The notes under the pieces are model-generated. The model worked only from the letters and a program-made list of their open reading frames with translations, did no database searches and had not been told where the DNA came from. From positions 3,639,357-3,703,356 of the forward strand of contig NC_033641.1 in NCBI RefSeq assembly GCF_001540865.1: a stretch of DNA of 64,000 nt, in the 5' to 3' direction. Source of the stretch: Ananas comosus. Lineage: Eukaryota; Streptophyta; Magnoliopsida; Poales; Bromeliaceae. The position numbers and the translations under genes were made by a program. Numbering within the stretch: the first letter of the stretch is position 1; each line of letters opens with the position of its first letter. Below, one piece after another: positions 32,673 through 44,683 of the stretch.

Positions 32673-35120
32673 TGTAGCACACTGGACCTTTGCAAATTGC
32701 AAGGTTCAAGTGTTGGAGCAGAGTTCTGAACTTTTCCAGATATTCTGGAGGGTCATTCACCTTGTTCCGACCTATGGTTCCTATCCCGAGAAACGAGGCT
32801 TTAGACCTAGCGCCAAAGTCTCCAAAGTGAAGAACTTGGGCTGCCCTCGGATTGCACTCTGCACACTGTGTTACCGGTGACAGGTCGCTGGTTGTACCGG
32901 TACAGAAAGTGTACCGGTACATCTTGATGGTTGTATCGGTACAGATATGATGAATTGCCAACCCGCGCCTCGGGTTTGCGCATACGCGGAATTTGTACTG
33001 GTACACCTTCCCGTGTACCGGTATACTTTACTCTGCGAGCTGTTTTTGTAGAGGGTTGTTTTTGCATTTGTTACAACACCTATATAACTCAACCCAGCCC
33101 CTTTGGAGCTCTTTTGAGCTCAGACCAGAGGAGAAACAAGGTAAGTCCTTTCCCCCTTGTTTGATTTCCATTTTTGATAGATTATTGCATGTTTTGATCT
33201 CCTCCCTCTTGCTTTTCCTTGCTTTTTGTTGGTTTCCTCCATGGGAGAAGCTTGGATTTCGAGATTGGAGCTTGTTTAAGGTTTGATTTTCAACCCTAGC
33301 TCACTTGCTAGCTTGAGTTGGTACTTTGGAGAGGTTAGTAAGTTTAACCTATCCTTTGATTCATGTTTTGGAGGGATTTTGATATTGGAACCCTAGAAAT
33401 GAGAGTTTAGGATTTAAAATGGGGATTTTTGAGTTGAGGCATTTTGATCTTAATTGTTTTACTTAGAACCTTCCTTTATGTTGGTTTTGAAGGTTTCTTG
33501 TTCTTTTTGGGAGATCGAGAAGGATTTTCACCATTTTCGGTGAGTTTTCTTCACCTTAGCTTGTATTGCTTAATGTTTGAGCAAATAATTGTTCGTAACG
33601 TTAGTGTATCCCTCCTTTTGTGACATTTAGGGTATTAGGAGAGTTGTGGACACCTTCGTCGGAGCAAACGAAGGGTTTCGAAAAGTTTCGGTGGGTTTGA
33701 CTTCATGAAATAGGGGAGAAATATCCCCTACGTGTTTTATCCTCATCGTTTCATCGAGATGCATGCATATTCACGTTAGATAGGATTTTTATGAATTTTA
33801 GAATACTTAAAATGTATGTGTTATGTAACGCGAAAATTCAACTCTATATAGTAGAGCTATATGTGTATTAGGCATGCATGTGAAAAGTATTCTATATTGC
33901 AAGTTGGAATTATGTCTCCTATGATGAATAGAACTTGAATCGGGTACTCTTGAACTCCTAACTTATGTTTGGAGAAAGTGAACAAAAGTACCATAAAGGG
34001 GCACTTGAACTTGTAAACTGTGAAACTGCAACATAGAGACATAGAAATAGGCCATTGTGATATCGACTATATTCCGTGTTTTAGACACGATAACATAGTG
34101 ATAAGCCATTGAGACATAGGTTATATTCCATGTTTTAGACATGATGACTTGAGACTTGAGACAGATTTTACGCTTGCTTGCCCTTGTGCTCATTCGCACA
34201 TGCTTGTGAGGGTCACTCCCTACAAGCCGGCACTCCGGAGATAGCCATCGCGACATATGCTCGCCCGTGCGGGATTGGGTGCCGAAGTGGATTGCCGTGG
34301 GGGAGTCTTATTCCTAGAGTGGGGATGTCGACTACCACGGGGCCATTAGGCAAGGCACACGCTAGACAACCTATGGGTGGGTCTTACAAGATTGCAACTA
34401 TAAGTAGTTAATATGCCAAGTGGACTTGAACTAGAATTGTAAATAATGACATCTTACTATTTCCGTTGTGGATATTATATTGGTTGCATACTCATGCTTA
34501 TTCATGTTAGCATAGCTTTCTTACTTATACAAATCATGCTAAGTAGAGACATCATGTTATAGCAAGCATTCATGTTTATTTACTTGCTGTTCATTTCGAT
34601 TATTACTCGCTTCTACTTACTTGCTTAGTTTTGGGCCTAGTAGCGCTTTTCACTGAAGTCAGTAATTGCCCACTGGGAACTATTATTTAATAGTTCTCAC
34701 GCCCCCTGTTTTATGGTTTTATTTCAGAGCCTTCAGCACCGGCGGAGGCACGGGATCGCGGCAAGGGAGTCGCATAGCTAGATAGTGGAGCTTGCTTTTG
34801 CTCCTAGGTGGTTGCTCTCTTTTTGAGTTTTTGTTGTGAGGGAGAGTTTTGGTATCATGTGTAGAGACCACCATTGTATTATTCTTAGTCCTTGTACTTG
34901 AGATTTTAGTTGTACTACTTTATGGTTCTTTACTTAGTGGATTTAAGTTTCTTGTTTACTCTCTTATTATCGAATCTAGTTGTACTTGCTCTGATGCTTC
35001 TAGATGTCTCTCTTCTGTTGCTTTCTTTATCGTTTTCTTTTAGACGCCTTATATATTTTGGACGTATGGCGGGTCTGGACACGTGTCGGACGGGCTTCCG
35101 CTGTGTCCCGGGACGTGACA
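32673..35120 (+). mobile_element. 3' LTR of the Tekay-type element
   Basis: Starts TGTAGCACACTGGACC, ends GGGACGTGACA, 2448 bp, colinear with the 5' LTR. Followed by TTGAG, the partner of TTGAT before the 5' LTR. Confidence 0.93.
32873..33087 (+). promoter_or_regulatory. ACCGGT-type core array and TATA box, U3 of the 3' LTR
   Basis: Cores start at 32873, 32896, 32913, 32935, 32997 and 33017 (intervals 23, 17, 22, 62, 20), identical in spacing to the 5' LTR. Two of them are full GTACCGGTAC palindromes. TATATAA at 33081 lies 64 bp after the last core. Confidence 0.5.
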
Positions 35121-35455
35121 TTGAGATGAGTGGCTTGCTCGTTTAACGGTATAAATAATTTTAAATCAATTAAATTTTAGTTAGAAAAATTTTAAATTAT
35201 TTAAAATAAGATTTGCACTCTTGATCTCGATTATAAGAATTATATCATTATTTTTTGGAGAATATTTATTTTTAACCCTTCATTTTGTATTCAGCTGATG
35301 CACAAGAGAACAATATCGGAAATATATAAAATTTGATTTCTAAATATTTCAAGTGATATAGATCATGTTTAACGGTTCAAATGGTCGATTGGAAAGCTCC
35401 AACATCAAATGTAACAATTGAACTCATTTTCTGCTGATAGTATTCTAGCTCAACT
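35121..35455. mobile_element. Right arm of foldback MITE P6
   Basis: Holds TGATATAGATCATGTTTAAC and ends CTGCTGATAGTATTCTAGCT. It pairs in inverse with 24871-25070. Same terminal style as P5 (TATTCTAGCTCAAC). Confidence 0.68.
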
Positions 35456-35468
35456 TATATATACACAC

Positions 35469-35650
35469 ACACTACAAAAAAATAACATTTTGGCTGGAGT
35501 GGTTCCAAAGAATCCGAACTTCCAATGCTCTGCCTTGCGAGTCGTTCTAATGGCGAGCCGTGCACGATCCAGCGTGAGAATGGTTGCAAAGAACCAGATC
35601 TTCAATGTCGAGCGGCGTATGGCCCTGCGGGGCCTTCTGATGGCAATCGG
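35469..35650 (+). mobile_element. CACTA (En/Spm)-type terminus, fragment
   Basis: Starts CACTACAAAAAAATAACATT, the typical CACTA terminal repeat, with subterminal repeats such as GAACTTCCAATG and GATCTTCAATGTC. It is cut at 35650 by an LTR, and no opposite terminus was found near the LTR's other side. Confidence 0.6.
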
Positions 35651-38600
35651 TGTCACGCCCCGGAGCCTAATTAGTCGAAGACTCGGTATAAATGTCAGGC
35701 CTTGGACTTTAGCGGCAGCTCGATCACCAGCCACGTGCACATGCCCGCCGTGTACACCACCACCTCTAGTGTACATCAGGTGTCTACAATCAACATAGCA
35801 AAAACATAATTTCTTAACCAGGTAATCAGAGCAACAACTAAAAGAAGATTTCTAAAATTACACTATAATAATTCCAGATTACAGTTTAAAACGTAGAGTA
35901 CAAAGTACACCCTAATTAGTTCCAAAATACATCTCAACTAAACTACAACAAGCTTGCATAGGTTCATCTATGCAGCATCGAGGAGGCTCTAGCTAGTCGC
36001 TGACCCTTTGCCACGAACCCTAGTCTTTCCCGCTGCGGAAGGCTCTGCACAAAAACAACCAACAAATGGGAGTGAGAACTATTAAACAATAGTTTCCAAT
36101 GGGTAAGCTGCCGAGAGTGGCGAAGTACACCACTAGGTTAACTGAGGCATGAGTAAACTACAACAAGTAGAAAATATAAATGAAGCAAGTAGATGAAATG
36201 GTTCAACTATGAACATGCCTCAACAAGATATGTTTTCTAACATGTCTTATATACTAGTCACTACATAAATAAGTTTGGTATTTCATACTCATTACAAATT
36301 GTTCATCTTTAACTATATGTCATGATTCATGTAGAATTTCATTATCATAGTTTAACTAGCTAATGATATCACATAGCTATTTCCTACACTAACAGGAGTG
36401 TAAATATGTAAATACTGTCATTACAACTAATGACTAACAGGAATGTCAATCTTCTAGTATGTTCATTACTAGGTATATCTCAACTAATGACATAAAGTAC
36501 ATTTACTACTATGTACATCTAAGATTATCCTCATTTACATTAACCCAATTAACAAGAGACTTACACATGGTAAAGTTTCAGCTCGTGCCGTGCCTAATGG
36601 CCCCGTGGAAGTCAACACTACCCACGGCAATCCACTTCGGCGCTCAGTCTTGTACAGGCGATCTGATGTTGCGTAGGCCAACTCCGGAGTGTCGGCTCGT
36701 GGGGAGCGACCCTAACAAGCATGTGCGAATGAGCACATTGGCAAGCAAGCGTAATCCATAGCATAGTGTTTACAAGTTCATCATGTCTCTAACATGGAAT
36801 CTCAACTTCGACACAAAGTTGACAATTAATAACAAAGTCATATCTTACTTTCAACTACTTGGTAACATATTGCTACCAATAGATAATATGATTTAAACAA
36901 ATACATGGTTTACATCATATTGATAATTCTAATGGGCTATACCCGCATACTCACATATAGTCCTCTCACTACTCCCTATATATAAGGAAAGTGGTTTACT
37001 AAGGTCATAATCAATGACTCACTTTGGTGTTCATACAAACTCATGGCATATATTCTATATTTCTAAACCTCCACTATAGGGAGTAACCAAGTATTATGCA
37101 ATTACTTCTGCTTGACTACACAAGTATATCATCTCACGATTCATAGGTCATAATCTATATCATCATGTCCAATTCTAGTTATTTAACTAAGTCATATTCA
37201 ATAGCATAAAGTTCATATTAACTCTATCATGTGAATACCATAAACAACTTGTCCATACATACAAATTCATGTAAGGTATCCTATACATGATCACTAAACC
37301 ATTCATTCCACAATATAGGAGTATAACCTTGTTAAATATAATATACACAGAAGTCCTGTCGTCATGTCTACAACATGGAATTATAAAATTTAACTCAAAG
37401 GTTAAGAACAATATTATCTCATTTACTTAATTGTTCATCCAAACTAAGTATCATCTTTATAGCCTTACATCCGTTCACTATTGAATGATGCAATATTTAA
37501 CTTGTCTACATAAGTATGCTACGATCATATAATGCATGCTAAACAAGCAGGCGATCTATGCATGCTACGCAAGTTTCATAATTCCTTCTCTACTACATAG
37601 AGGTTTCCTTTAATCCGACATAATATGCATATTATGCATGCACCAAGACATCCAAGCATATATTCACATGAATATGCAGGAATTCCAATGTCATGATATC
37701 AAAGAAGACATAGGGGGAATTCACCTATTTCGGTAAGGTCAAACCCACCGAGTCGCTGTCGACTCTTGTTGATCCCGCGAGCGAAGGTGTTCTCTAACCT
37801 CCACGCACCCTAATCACCATACTAAAGTAGTTAGGAGCTTACCAAACCTTTACATAAGAACTTCACATATTCACCCTACTTAGGTAGAATCTTACCAAGT
37901 ATAGAACCAAGGCTTAAATCCTGACTTCCACTTAGGTTGGAACATACCAAAATCAACCTACAAAGATCACAAATACTCAGCCAAAGGGATACCATAAACC
38001 TGCTGTGAGCTATCCCAAAAGAACTCCACCAATACCTCTACCAACACATCAAAACTAGAGAGAAGTTAGGTTGCTCACCTTGTACAGCTCCAACTCAGTT
38101 ATCTACTGAGCTAGGGTTGAAGAAACACTTCCAAAACTCCTCTTTCCATACTTCTACAGCTGCTCCAAGACCCTCCAATCCAGCTAGCATCAAGAGAGGG
38201 AAAGAAAACAAGTTCAAATCCACAATTTTTCACTCAAAATAGCAAAAGAATTTAGAGAGAGAAAGGAACAGAGCTTACCCTGTTCTCCAAGCTCCTGCAC
38301 CTAAGAACATTGCTCGAGCTGAGGCTTTTTATGGATAAGCACACAGCCCAAATTACCAAAGAACCCCTCACCAACTCAAACAGCCGCACTGGGTACCGGT
38401 ACTCGGGTTGAGGTACCGGTACTCAGCCTATAAACAGCCAAACCCGAGCTGCGTAGCAAAATTAACGCTGGGTACCGGTACCCGCGCAATGCCGTACCTG
38501 TACTCAGCCTTAACTGCTCAAATCCGAGAGCTACTTATCCTGGCATTTAAAACACTTAAGTTAAATGCCAAAATACTCTCAACAAACTCTCATAAGCTCT

Positions 38601-38665
38601 AGAATAATTCCACTTACTATTCTAACACAAGAACTTTGCAATTTGCTAAAGTTCAGTGTACTACA
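35651..38665 (-). mobile_element. A-type LTR, minus strand (LTR-A1)
   Basis: On the plus strand it starts TGTCACGCCCCGGAGCC and ends CAGTGTACTACA, about 3015 bp. It carries the reversed A landmarks: GTGAGAACTATTAAACAATA near 36079 and core array at 38395-38501. Flanks are ATCGG and ATAAA, which do not match, so it is not a clean solo LTR; a deletion at one side is likely. Confidence 0.75.
38395..38501 (-). promoter_or_regulatory. ACCGGT-type core array in LTR-A1
   Basis: Cores start at 38395, 38415, 38474 and 38496 (20, 59, 22). AAACCCGAG at about 38440 lies in the wide gap. A TATA-like TTTTTAT at 38327-38333 is about 66 bp on the transcription side. Confidence 0.45.
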
Positions 38666-39307
38666 ATAAAACAGTGTCATTTTATAAATTAGAGTTGCGA
38701 AGTTTTTTCGCTTTTTAACTGCCTGGCCCACGTGATGTATAGACCCGTCACAAATACAAATTACGCTGCCCATATGGACAGAGTCTCTTTTATATTTGCA
38801 TGGCGTACATATCAATAACATCAGCATGATCACAACTTAGAACCTACATTCACCAAATCCACAGACGATTTATGCGATACATTTACATACAGCTAATAAT
38901 CCTTAAAAATGATGCATGTCTCTAAGCACTCCTTAGGCGTTGGATGATGCGATGTACAATACAACAATCATCCTATTTAAAAGTGCTCATCACCAAGAAG
39001 CTTTATTTTTAAACTCTAATTATTAATTAATAAAAAATCATTCGAAAAGCCTTTTGAAAACTGTTTTCCACATGTAAACTCAATTCTTGAAAACTGACTA
39101 CCTCGAGTGTAACACACTGGGCCTTTGCAAATTGCGAGGTTAGAGTGTTTGATTTGTGTTCCGAGCTTTTCTAGATATTCTGGAGGGTCGTTGACAGTGT
39201 TCCGATCTATGGCTCACATCCCGAGAATTGAGGTTTTAAGCTTAGTGCCAAAGTCTCTAAAGCGAAGATTGTTAGCTGCTCTCGGGTTGGATTTTTCTGG
39301 GTAGTGT

Positions 39308-39457
39308 ACTGGTACAGCATCAAGCTTGTACCGGAACAGAAAGTGTACCAGTACATCATCGGAAGTGTACCGGTACATAGTGTGTTTTTCTACCAACTCG
39401 AGGCTCGGGTTTGCGCATATCGTGGCTTTGTATCGGTACACTTTTTCGTATACCGGT
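39308..39457 (+). promoter_or_regulatory. ACCGGT-type core array in LTR-A'
   Basis: Cores start at 39308, 39330, 39347, 39369, 39432 and 39452 (22, 17, 22, 63, 20), with core variants ACTGGT, ACCGGA, ACCAGT, ATCGGT. CTCGAGGCTCGGGTT lies in the wide gap. The last core is 66 bp before the TATA box. Confidence 0.5.
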
Positions 39458-40904
39458 ACACAGTGCAGAATGCAGTATGCTTGTTCTGGGAGGGTGTTTT
39501 TGCAATTTTAGCATATCTATATAACACCCCACAGCCCTTGGAGGCTCTTTTGAGCCCTAGAACGTGGAGGAACCAGGTGAGAGCTCTCCTCCTTGGATTC
39601 TTCTCCATTCCTCTTGCGTTTTGCTTGCTTTGATCTCTTATTTCTTCTTCTCCTTGCTTCATTTTGGGTTTTCACCATTGGAGAAGCATTGGCTTGAGGA
39701 GAGGAGCTTTCTAGAGGATCAACCTTCAACCTTAGCTCATTTCAAGCTTGGATTGAAGCTTCTTAAGAGGTTAGTAACATGTATTCTCCATTTAATACAT
39801 GTTTTGGTAGAGATTTTGGATTGAAACCCTAGAATGTGAGACTTAGGGCTTTTATTGGGGATTTTGGATTTAGGGCTTTTGGAGCTCAATTGTTTGGATT
39901 AGAACCTTCATCTAGGTTGGATTGGAAGGGTTCTAGCTCCTATTTGGAGATCGAGAGAGTTTTTCACCATTTAAGGTGAGTTTTGCCCTATTCTTTGGGT
40001 TGGTTAATGTTTAACCTATATGTTGTTCATAATGTTTGTTTAACTCTACTTTTATTACCTTTAGGGTGTTAGGAGAATAGTGGGCAACTTCGTTCGGCGA
40101 AACGAAAGGGTTGCAAGGAGACTTGGTGGGTTTGGCCTTACCAAAAATAAGATAAATTCCATCGATGATGGTTTTATTTGTTGTAAAATGGAAATACTTG
40201 CATATTCATACTAGATAGAATATTTGTGAATTTTAGAATACTTAAAATGCACATGTCATGCATCATGAGTTTTGGCCTCTATGTAGTAGAGGATTATGGG
40301 CATAGCACCCATGTTTGTATATGGTAGCCTCATGCTATGTATGGAACCATGTTATTAGTAGTTAAAGGACAAGTATTTACTTGCTATGAACGATGGACAT
40401 ATGCTATGTATGGTAGAAAATCTAATGTCATAAAGGGGCATTAATCTTGACATATATATATATGGACTTGGAAATACATCTCGCCATGAAGTGGCATTGG
40501 ACTTAGAACATGCTTGGACATAGTAAGACATAATGTCATGAAGTGGCATTAGTTTTGGAACATGATTGAACTTAGTGAACCTAATGTCATGAAGGGTCAT
40601 TAGGTGTAGTAAATGGTTGAACCTTTACTTTGGGACTTTGAACTGGAACCTTGGGTTGCTAGTGACTATTTTCATGTTAGAGACATGATGACAGGGTTTT
40701 TGAGACGATGACTATGCTTGCTGGCCATTTGTGCTTATTCGCACATGCCTGTGAGGGTCGCTCCCTACAAGCCGGCACTCTGGAGTTAGCCTTTGCGACA
40801 GCAGTTTGCTAGTACGGAATTGAGACGTCTGTAGGGCCGCGTGGGACAGACTCATTCCTAGTGTTGGATGACGAGCTACCACAGGCAGCTAGGCGGCACA
40901 AGCC

Positions 40905-43900
40905 TGTAAGGACTGAGATTTTGACAGTGCAGCTAAACTCTCTGTTGACGATGTTTTTGTATGTAATTTAATTACAAAAGCACTCGTCAAGTTTCGGGAG
41001 AAATCGAGCTAGAACGGAGATTTTATGCGATTTCCAAGTTTCACTTAAAGTGAATAGTAACTTGGTGTTCCAGAGGGCTCAATGCGTAGAGTTGGCTTCA
41101 GGCTCGTATCAGACTCCGTTCATAGCAGTCTAATAGCTCGTTTCAAATGATTCAGCTATTTTGGAACTAATGGCGCTGACGGATTTTGGGTTTGACTCAC
41201 GGATTTCGAGAAAATCTGAAAATACATGTTCTATATGGCCTTCTGGAGAGAAAGCAGATTTCGTCGCAAATCCGTGATTGATCAAGGTGAACCAAAATCC
41301 TAGCTTTGTTGTCCCCATCGTGCTGATCGTACTGGTGTGATCCGTTCGCAAATCTGACAGACGGATCTGTAGAGATCTCGCGTTGAGCGAGGAGAGGTCG
41401 GCAATGGCAAAACGGTAATTTCGCAAAAGTCGCGATATTTTATGTACCGTTTCGCGAGAAATTGCACGTAGAGGTGTGTTTGCACATATTACTCTCGCTG
41501 TAAGGGATTCAATATAAAATGTTGAGTTTTTGAGGGGCTTTCATGCAAATCGGAACTTATATATTTAGGGTTCTACGGTTTTCCTCGAGCTTAACCTAAC
41601 CCTAGCCACCCAGCTGACCCTAGCCGCTCCCCTTTGCTTTCCCTACCCTAGCTGCTCACCTTCCGGCAGCCGCCGACCGAGTCCGGCAGGCCAGCCGCCG
41701 TCGCCGCAGCACATTCCTTTCTCTCCATCTCTTTCTCTCTTTTCTTTTCGGGTTTGAACCCAAGTCGAGGCTGCTTTGCGTCCTTGCACCTTGCCGGCGT
41801 CGCCCCTGTGCCCTGGCGATCCTCCCTGCAGACCGCCGCCGCCTCCACGCGCCGCCGCTGCCGCCCCCAACACCCTGCTGCCAGCCTGGGCCGAACCCAG
41901 GCCAAGGCAGCTGCAACTCCCTCTTCTCGCACTGCTGCCGCCCTGGGCCATTCCCGGGGCACCTCCTTGACTTCAGGCCGCCGGCCGCCGCCGGCCCGAG
42001 TCGCCCAGAGCGCCGCCGCCGCCGCTCCTGCTGCGTGCATCCTCCAGCCCTCTAGCCCGAGCCAAGCCGAAGCCTGTGTGCAGCGGTCCCCGCGCGTCGC
42101 CACCTCTTTGAGTCGGCTGCGCCGCCTCCCCCGGAGCCCCAGCGACCCCCGCGCGTCATCGCCGTCGTTCCTGTTGACTGCCGTAGCCGCCGTGCTCGCT
42201 GCAGCCATCCGAGGTCTGCTTGGGCCGAGCAGACCTTGAGGCTTTCTCCTCGCGCCGCCACCGGCCGGGGCCGCACCCGAGGCACCCCTTCGGCCTCCAG
42301 CAATCCTCCGCCGTCGTCCCCGAGGTGCCCCGGCCGCCNGGGCCTAACCCAGGCCGAGGCAGCCCCAACTCCCTCTCCTCGCACTGCTGCCGCCTTGGGC
42401 CATTCCTGTGGCACCTCCCCAACGTTAGGCCTCCGGCCGCCGTTGCCCCGAGCAGCCCAGAGCGCCGCCGCCGCCGCTCCTGCTGCCCGCAGCCCTCCAG
42501 CCCGAGCCAAGCCGAAGCCTGTGTGCAGCGGTCCCCGTGCGTCGCCACCGCCTTGAGTCGGCTGCGCCGCCTCCCCCGGAGCCCCAGCGACCCCCACGCG
42601 CCGTCGTCGTCGTTCCTGTTGACTGCCATCGCCGCCGTGCTCGCTGCAGCCATCCGAGGTCTGCTCGGGCCAAGAAGACCTTGCGGCTTTCTCCTCGCGC
42701 CGCCGCCACCCGGGGCCACACCCGAGGCACCCCTCCGGCCTCCAGCAATCCTCCGCCGTCGTCGCCGAGGTGCCTCGGTCGCCGCCGTGGCTGCAGCTGC
42801 CCTTGGAACCTGAGCCGGATCTCGTGCGGGCTTGGTTGGTTCCACCGTCGCCGCCGCCGCTTCCAACCGCCATCTGAGGTCCGGTTGACTTTCTTTCGCA
42901 GTAAGGAGACAGGCGCGACATTCGTGCAGGTGGGTACTTCGATCCGAAGTCGGTACAGTGGTGCACGCTCGGTGATATCTTTCTATCCCTGTTCTTCTGT
43001 TATTACTATTCATAGTATAGTATATTGAGTCTTGCACCCCTATTGTTTACATCTTACTCTACTCGTTGTTTGCATGATTAGTATCCTGAGTAGGAGTAGA
43101 GTAGTTATACCATATTTCCTTGTTGCTCTACTTAGCTATTCTGCACATCCTGTATCATGTTTAGAGTAGAGCGGTTTCGTGATTTCTTGTGAGATCCATG
43201 ACCTAGTCGGTCAGTTCCTTGACTTCTGTCGTTCGATGACCTTATGAGGTCAGTGTACCCTGAAGGGTAGGATTGTCGGCTTGTGGCTGACGGTAGTTCC
43301 AGATTATATTGATACACTCTTGAGACCTATTGGTCAGTTCTTGCACTTATAGTTTAGTTGACTCATTGAGCAGTATTTGCATATCTTTGAGAGGATGTTG
43401 AGTTGTTCCATCCTAGTTGACCTGAGTGGACGATTCTTGTACTTCCTTACAGTTGGATGACCTTTTGGTCGGTTAACCCCGAGGGGCGGTGATTGTCGGC
43501 TAGTTGCCGACGGTTGGCTATTGATCATATCCGCATTGATCGCCACAGCTCGAGTGCATTTCACGTACACCAGCGGGTTGATCCCACGCAGGAGGGTGTT
43601 CTTTTCCGAAAAAGTGGCCGTACATCTGACCCGTGAGCCCAGTGGTGTTCTCTTTGTGCTAGGGTTACATGCCAGGTGTGAGCAGGTAGTGGCTTTTGCC
43701 TGAGGTCCTTAGACCGACACGGCGGTTTAGATTGGGTACTTTTGGACTTCTCGTCCGGTTGACGCATATAGCTATAGTAGCGGTTGTTGCATATATACTT
43801 CTAGTTCTTTCTTTACAGTTGTCTTGCTACTATAGTTTTGATATCCTTGTATGCTTGCAGTTGTACATTACAGTAGTGGTAGTTGTGCTTATATATATAT

Positions 43901-44683
43901 ATCTCATTCGTTCATTATCGTTGCTACTGTATTTCACTTATCCATACTGTTATTTATCTCTTCCTGATCCAGTGAGTACTCCTCGCCTTCATCGGCTTGC
44001 GGTACCCACTGGGAGGGGAGACATGTTTACATGTTCTTACATCCCCCACCATTTTTCAGGTATTACGGGCGGTGAGGGTTGAGACGAGACATGAGACACG
44101 TTCGTAGCAGTCGATAGAGCTTCTGACCCGGTTTGTTGGTTTAGTTACTACCCTCTTTACTTCTGTTGATATATCTTAGACATATGGTTCAGTTGGTTTT
44201 TGTTTACTTGGATATATATAAACATGGTTTTGTGAAGTGAATTAAAACACGTGGTTTCATGTAAAATATAGGATATATGGTTTTGTAAACTGGAAATGAT
44301 TTTCTACCCCTCGTGGTAGCGTGCTTTAAAGAGAAAAGGCTTTCGTGTAGAAAATGGTTTTAAAAAGATTTTATTGGCTTTTCAACTCTTGGTGTTTCAA
44401 AATGAGCTTCCGGGTGGGAAACGTTTTAAACTAATGGTCGTGGATTTATGAATTGAACTATGAATGGTAAATCTGTGATGAATGGTGAATGAATATTGAT
44501 TGTTGTTTATTCATTATGATGGTTGTATCCTTGTTATATTCTTGTATTTGTGCGACGCCGTGCAAATACAGGGGAGACTCTGTCCGTGTGAACAGTGGAT
44601 TTCCTGTATTTGTGGCGGATCTGGCATACCCTGGGATTAGGTTTTCAAAAAAAAAAAATTCGCTGTGTTTTAAGGGCGTGACA
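40905..44683 (+). mobile_element. B-type solo LTR, full length 3779 bp (LTR-B2)
   Basis: Starts TGTAAGGACTGAGATTTTG and ends TTTAAGGGCGTGACA, flanked by exact AAGCC duplications (40900-40904 and 44684-44688). It is the only complete B LTR here and defines the family: AT-rich 5' part, GC-rich block 41640-42880 with a 445-bp tandem duplication, conserved blocks at 42895-42975, 43565-43645, 44000-44060 and an ACAGTGGATTTCC segment near 44590. Long ORFs in the GC-rich block (to 304 codons) occur in several frames and are not genes. Confidence 0.9.
41880..42775. repeat. 445-bp tandem duplication in LTR-B2
   Basis: Matching anchors are 445-452 bp apart: CCGAACCCAGGCC 41891 and CCTAACCCAGGCC 42343; GAGTCGGCTGCGCC 42110 and 42555; GCTTTCTCCTCGCGCCGCC 42241 and 42686. 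Two copies, roughly 93% alike by eye. One unresolved base (N) at 42339. Confidence 0.88.

Larger units (their letters stand above)
25071..35120 (+). mobile_element. Complete but dead Ty3/gypsy chromovirus (Tekay/Del type), 10.05 kb
   Basis: Two LTRs (2450 and 2448 bp), PBS, gag with CCHC knuckle, protease, RT, RNase H, integrase, a C-terminal chromodomain-like segment and a PPT, in the order of a Metaviridae chromovirus. Flanks are TTGAT (25066-25070) and TTGAG (35121-35125), a 5-bp duplication with one later mutation. At least eight in-frame stops and about four frameshifts block Gag-Pol. The LTRs differ at roughly 18 of about 280 hand-compared bases, so it is not a very recent insertion. 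Confidence 0.95.

Noticed and set aside
41648..43037. Long overlapping reading frames (up to 304 codons) on both strands
   Set aside because: They lie in the GC-rich, tandemly duplicated part of a solo LTR, occur in several frames at once and show only Ala/Arg/Gly/Pro-rich composition.
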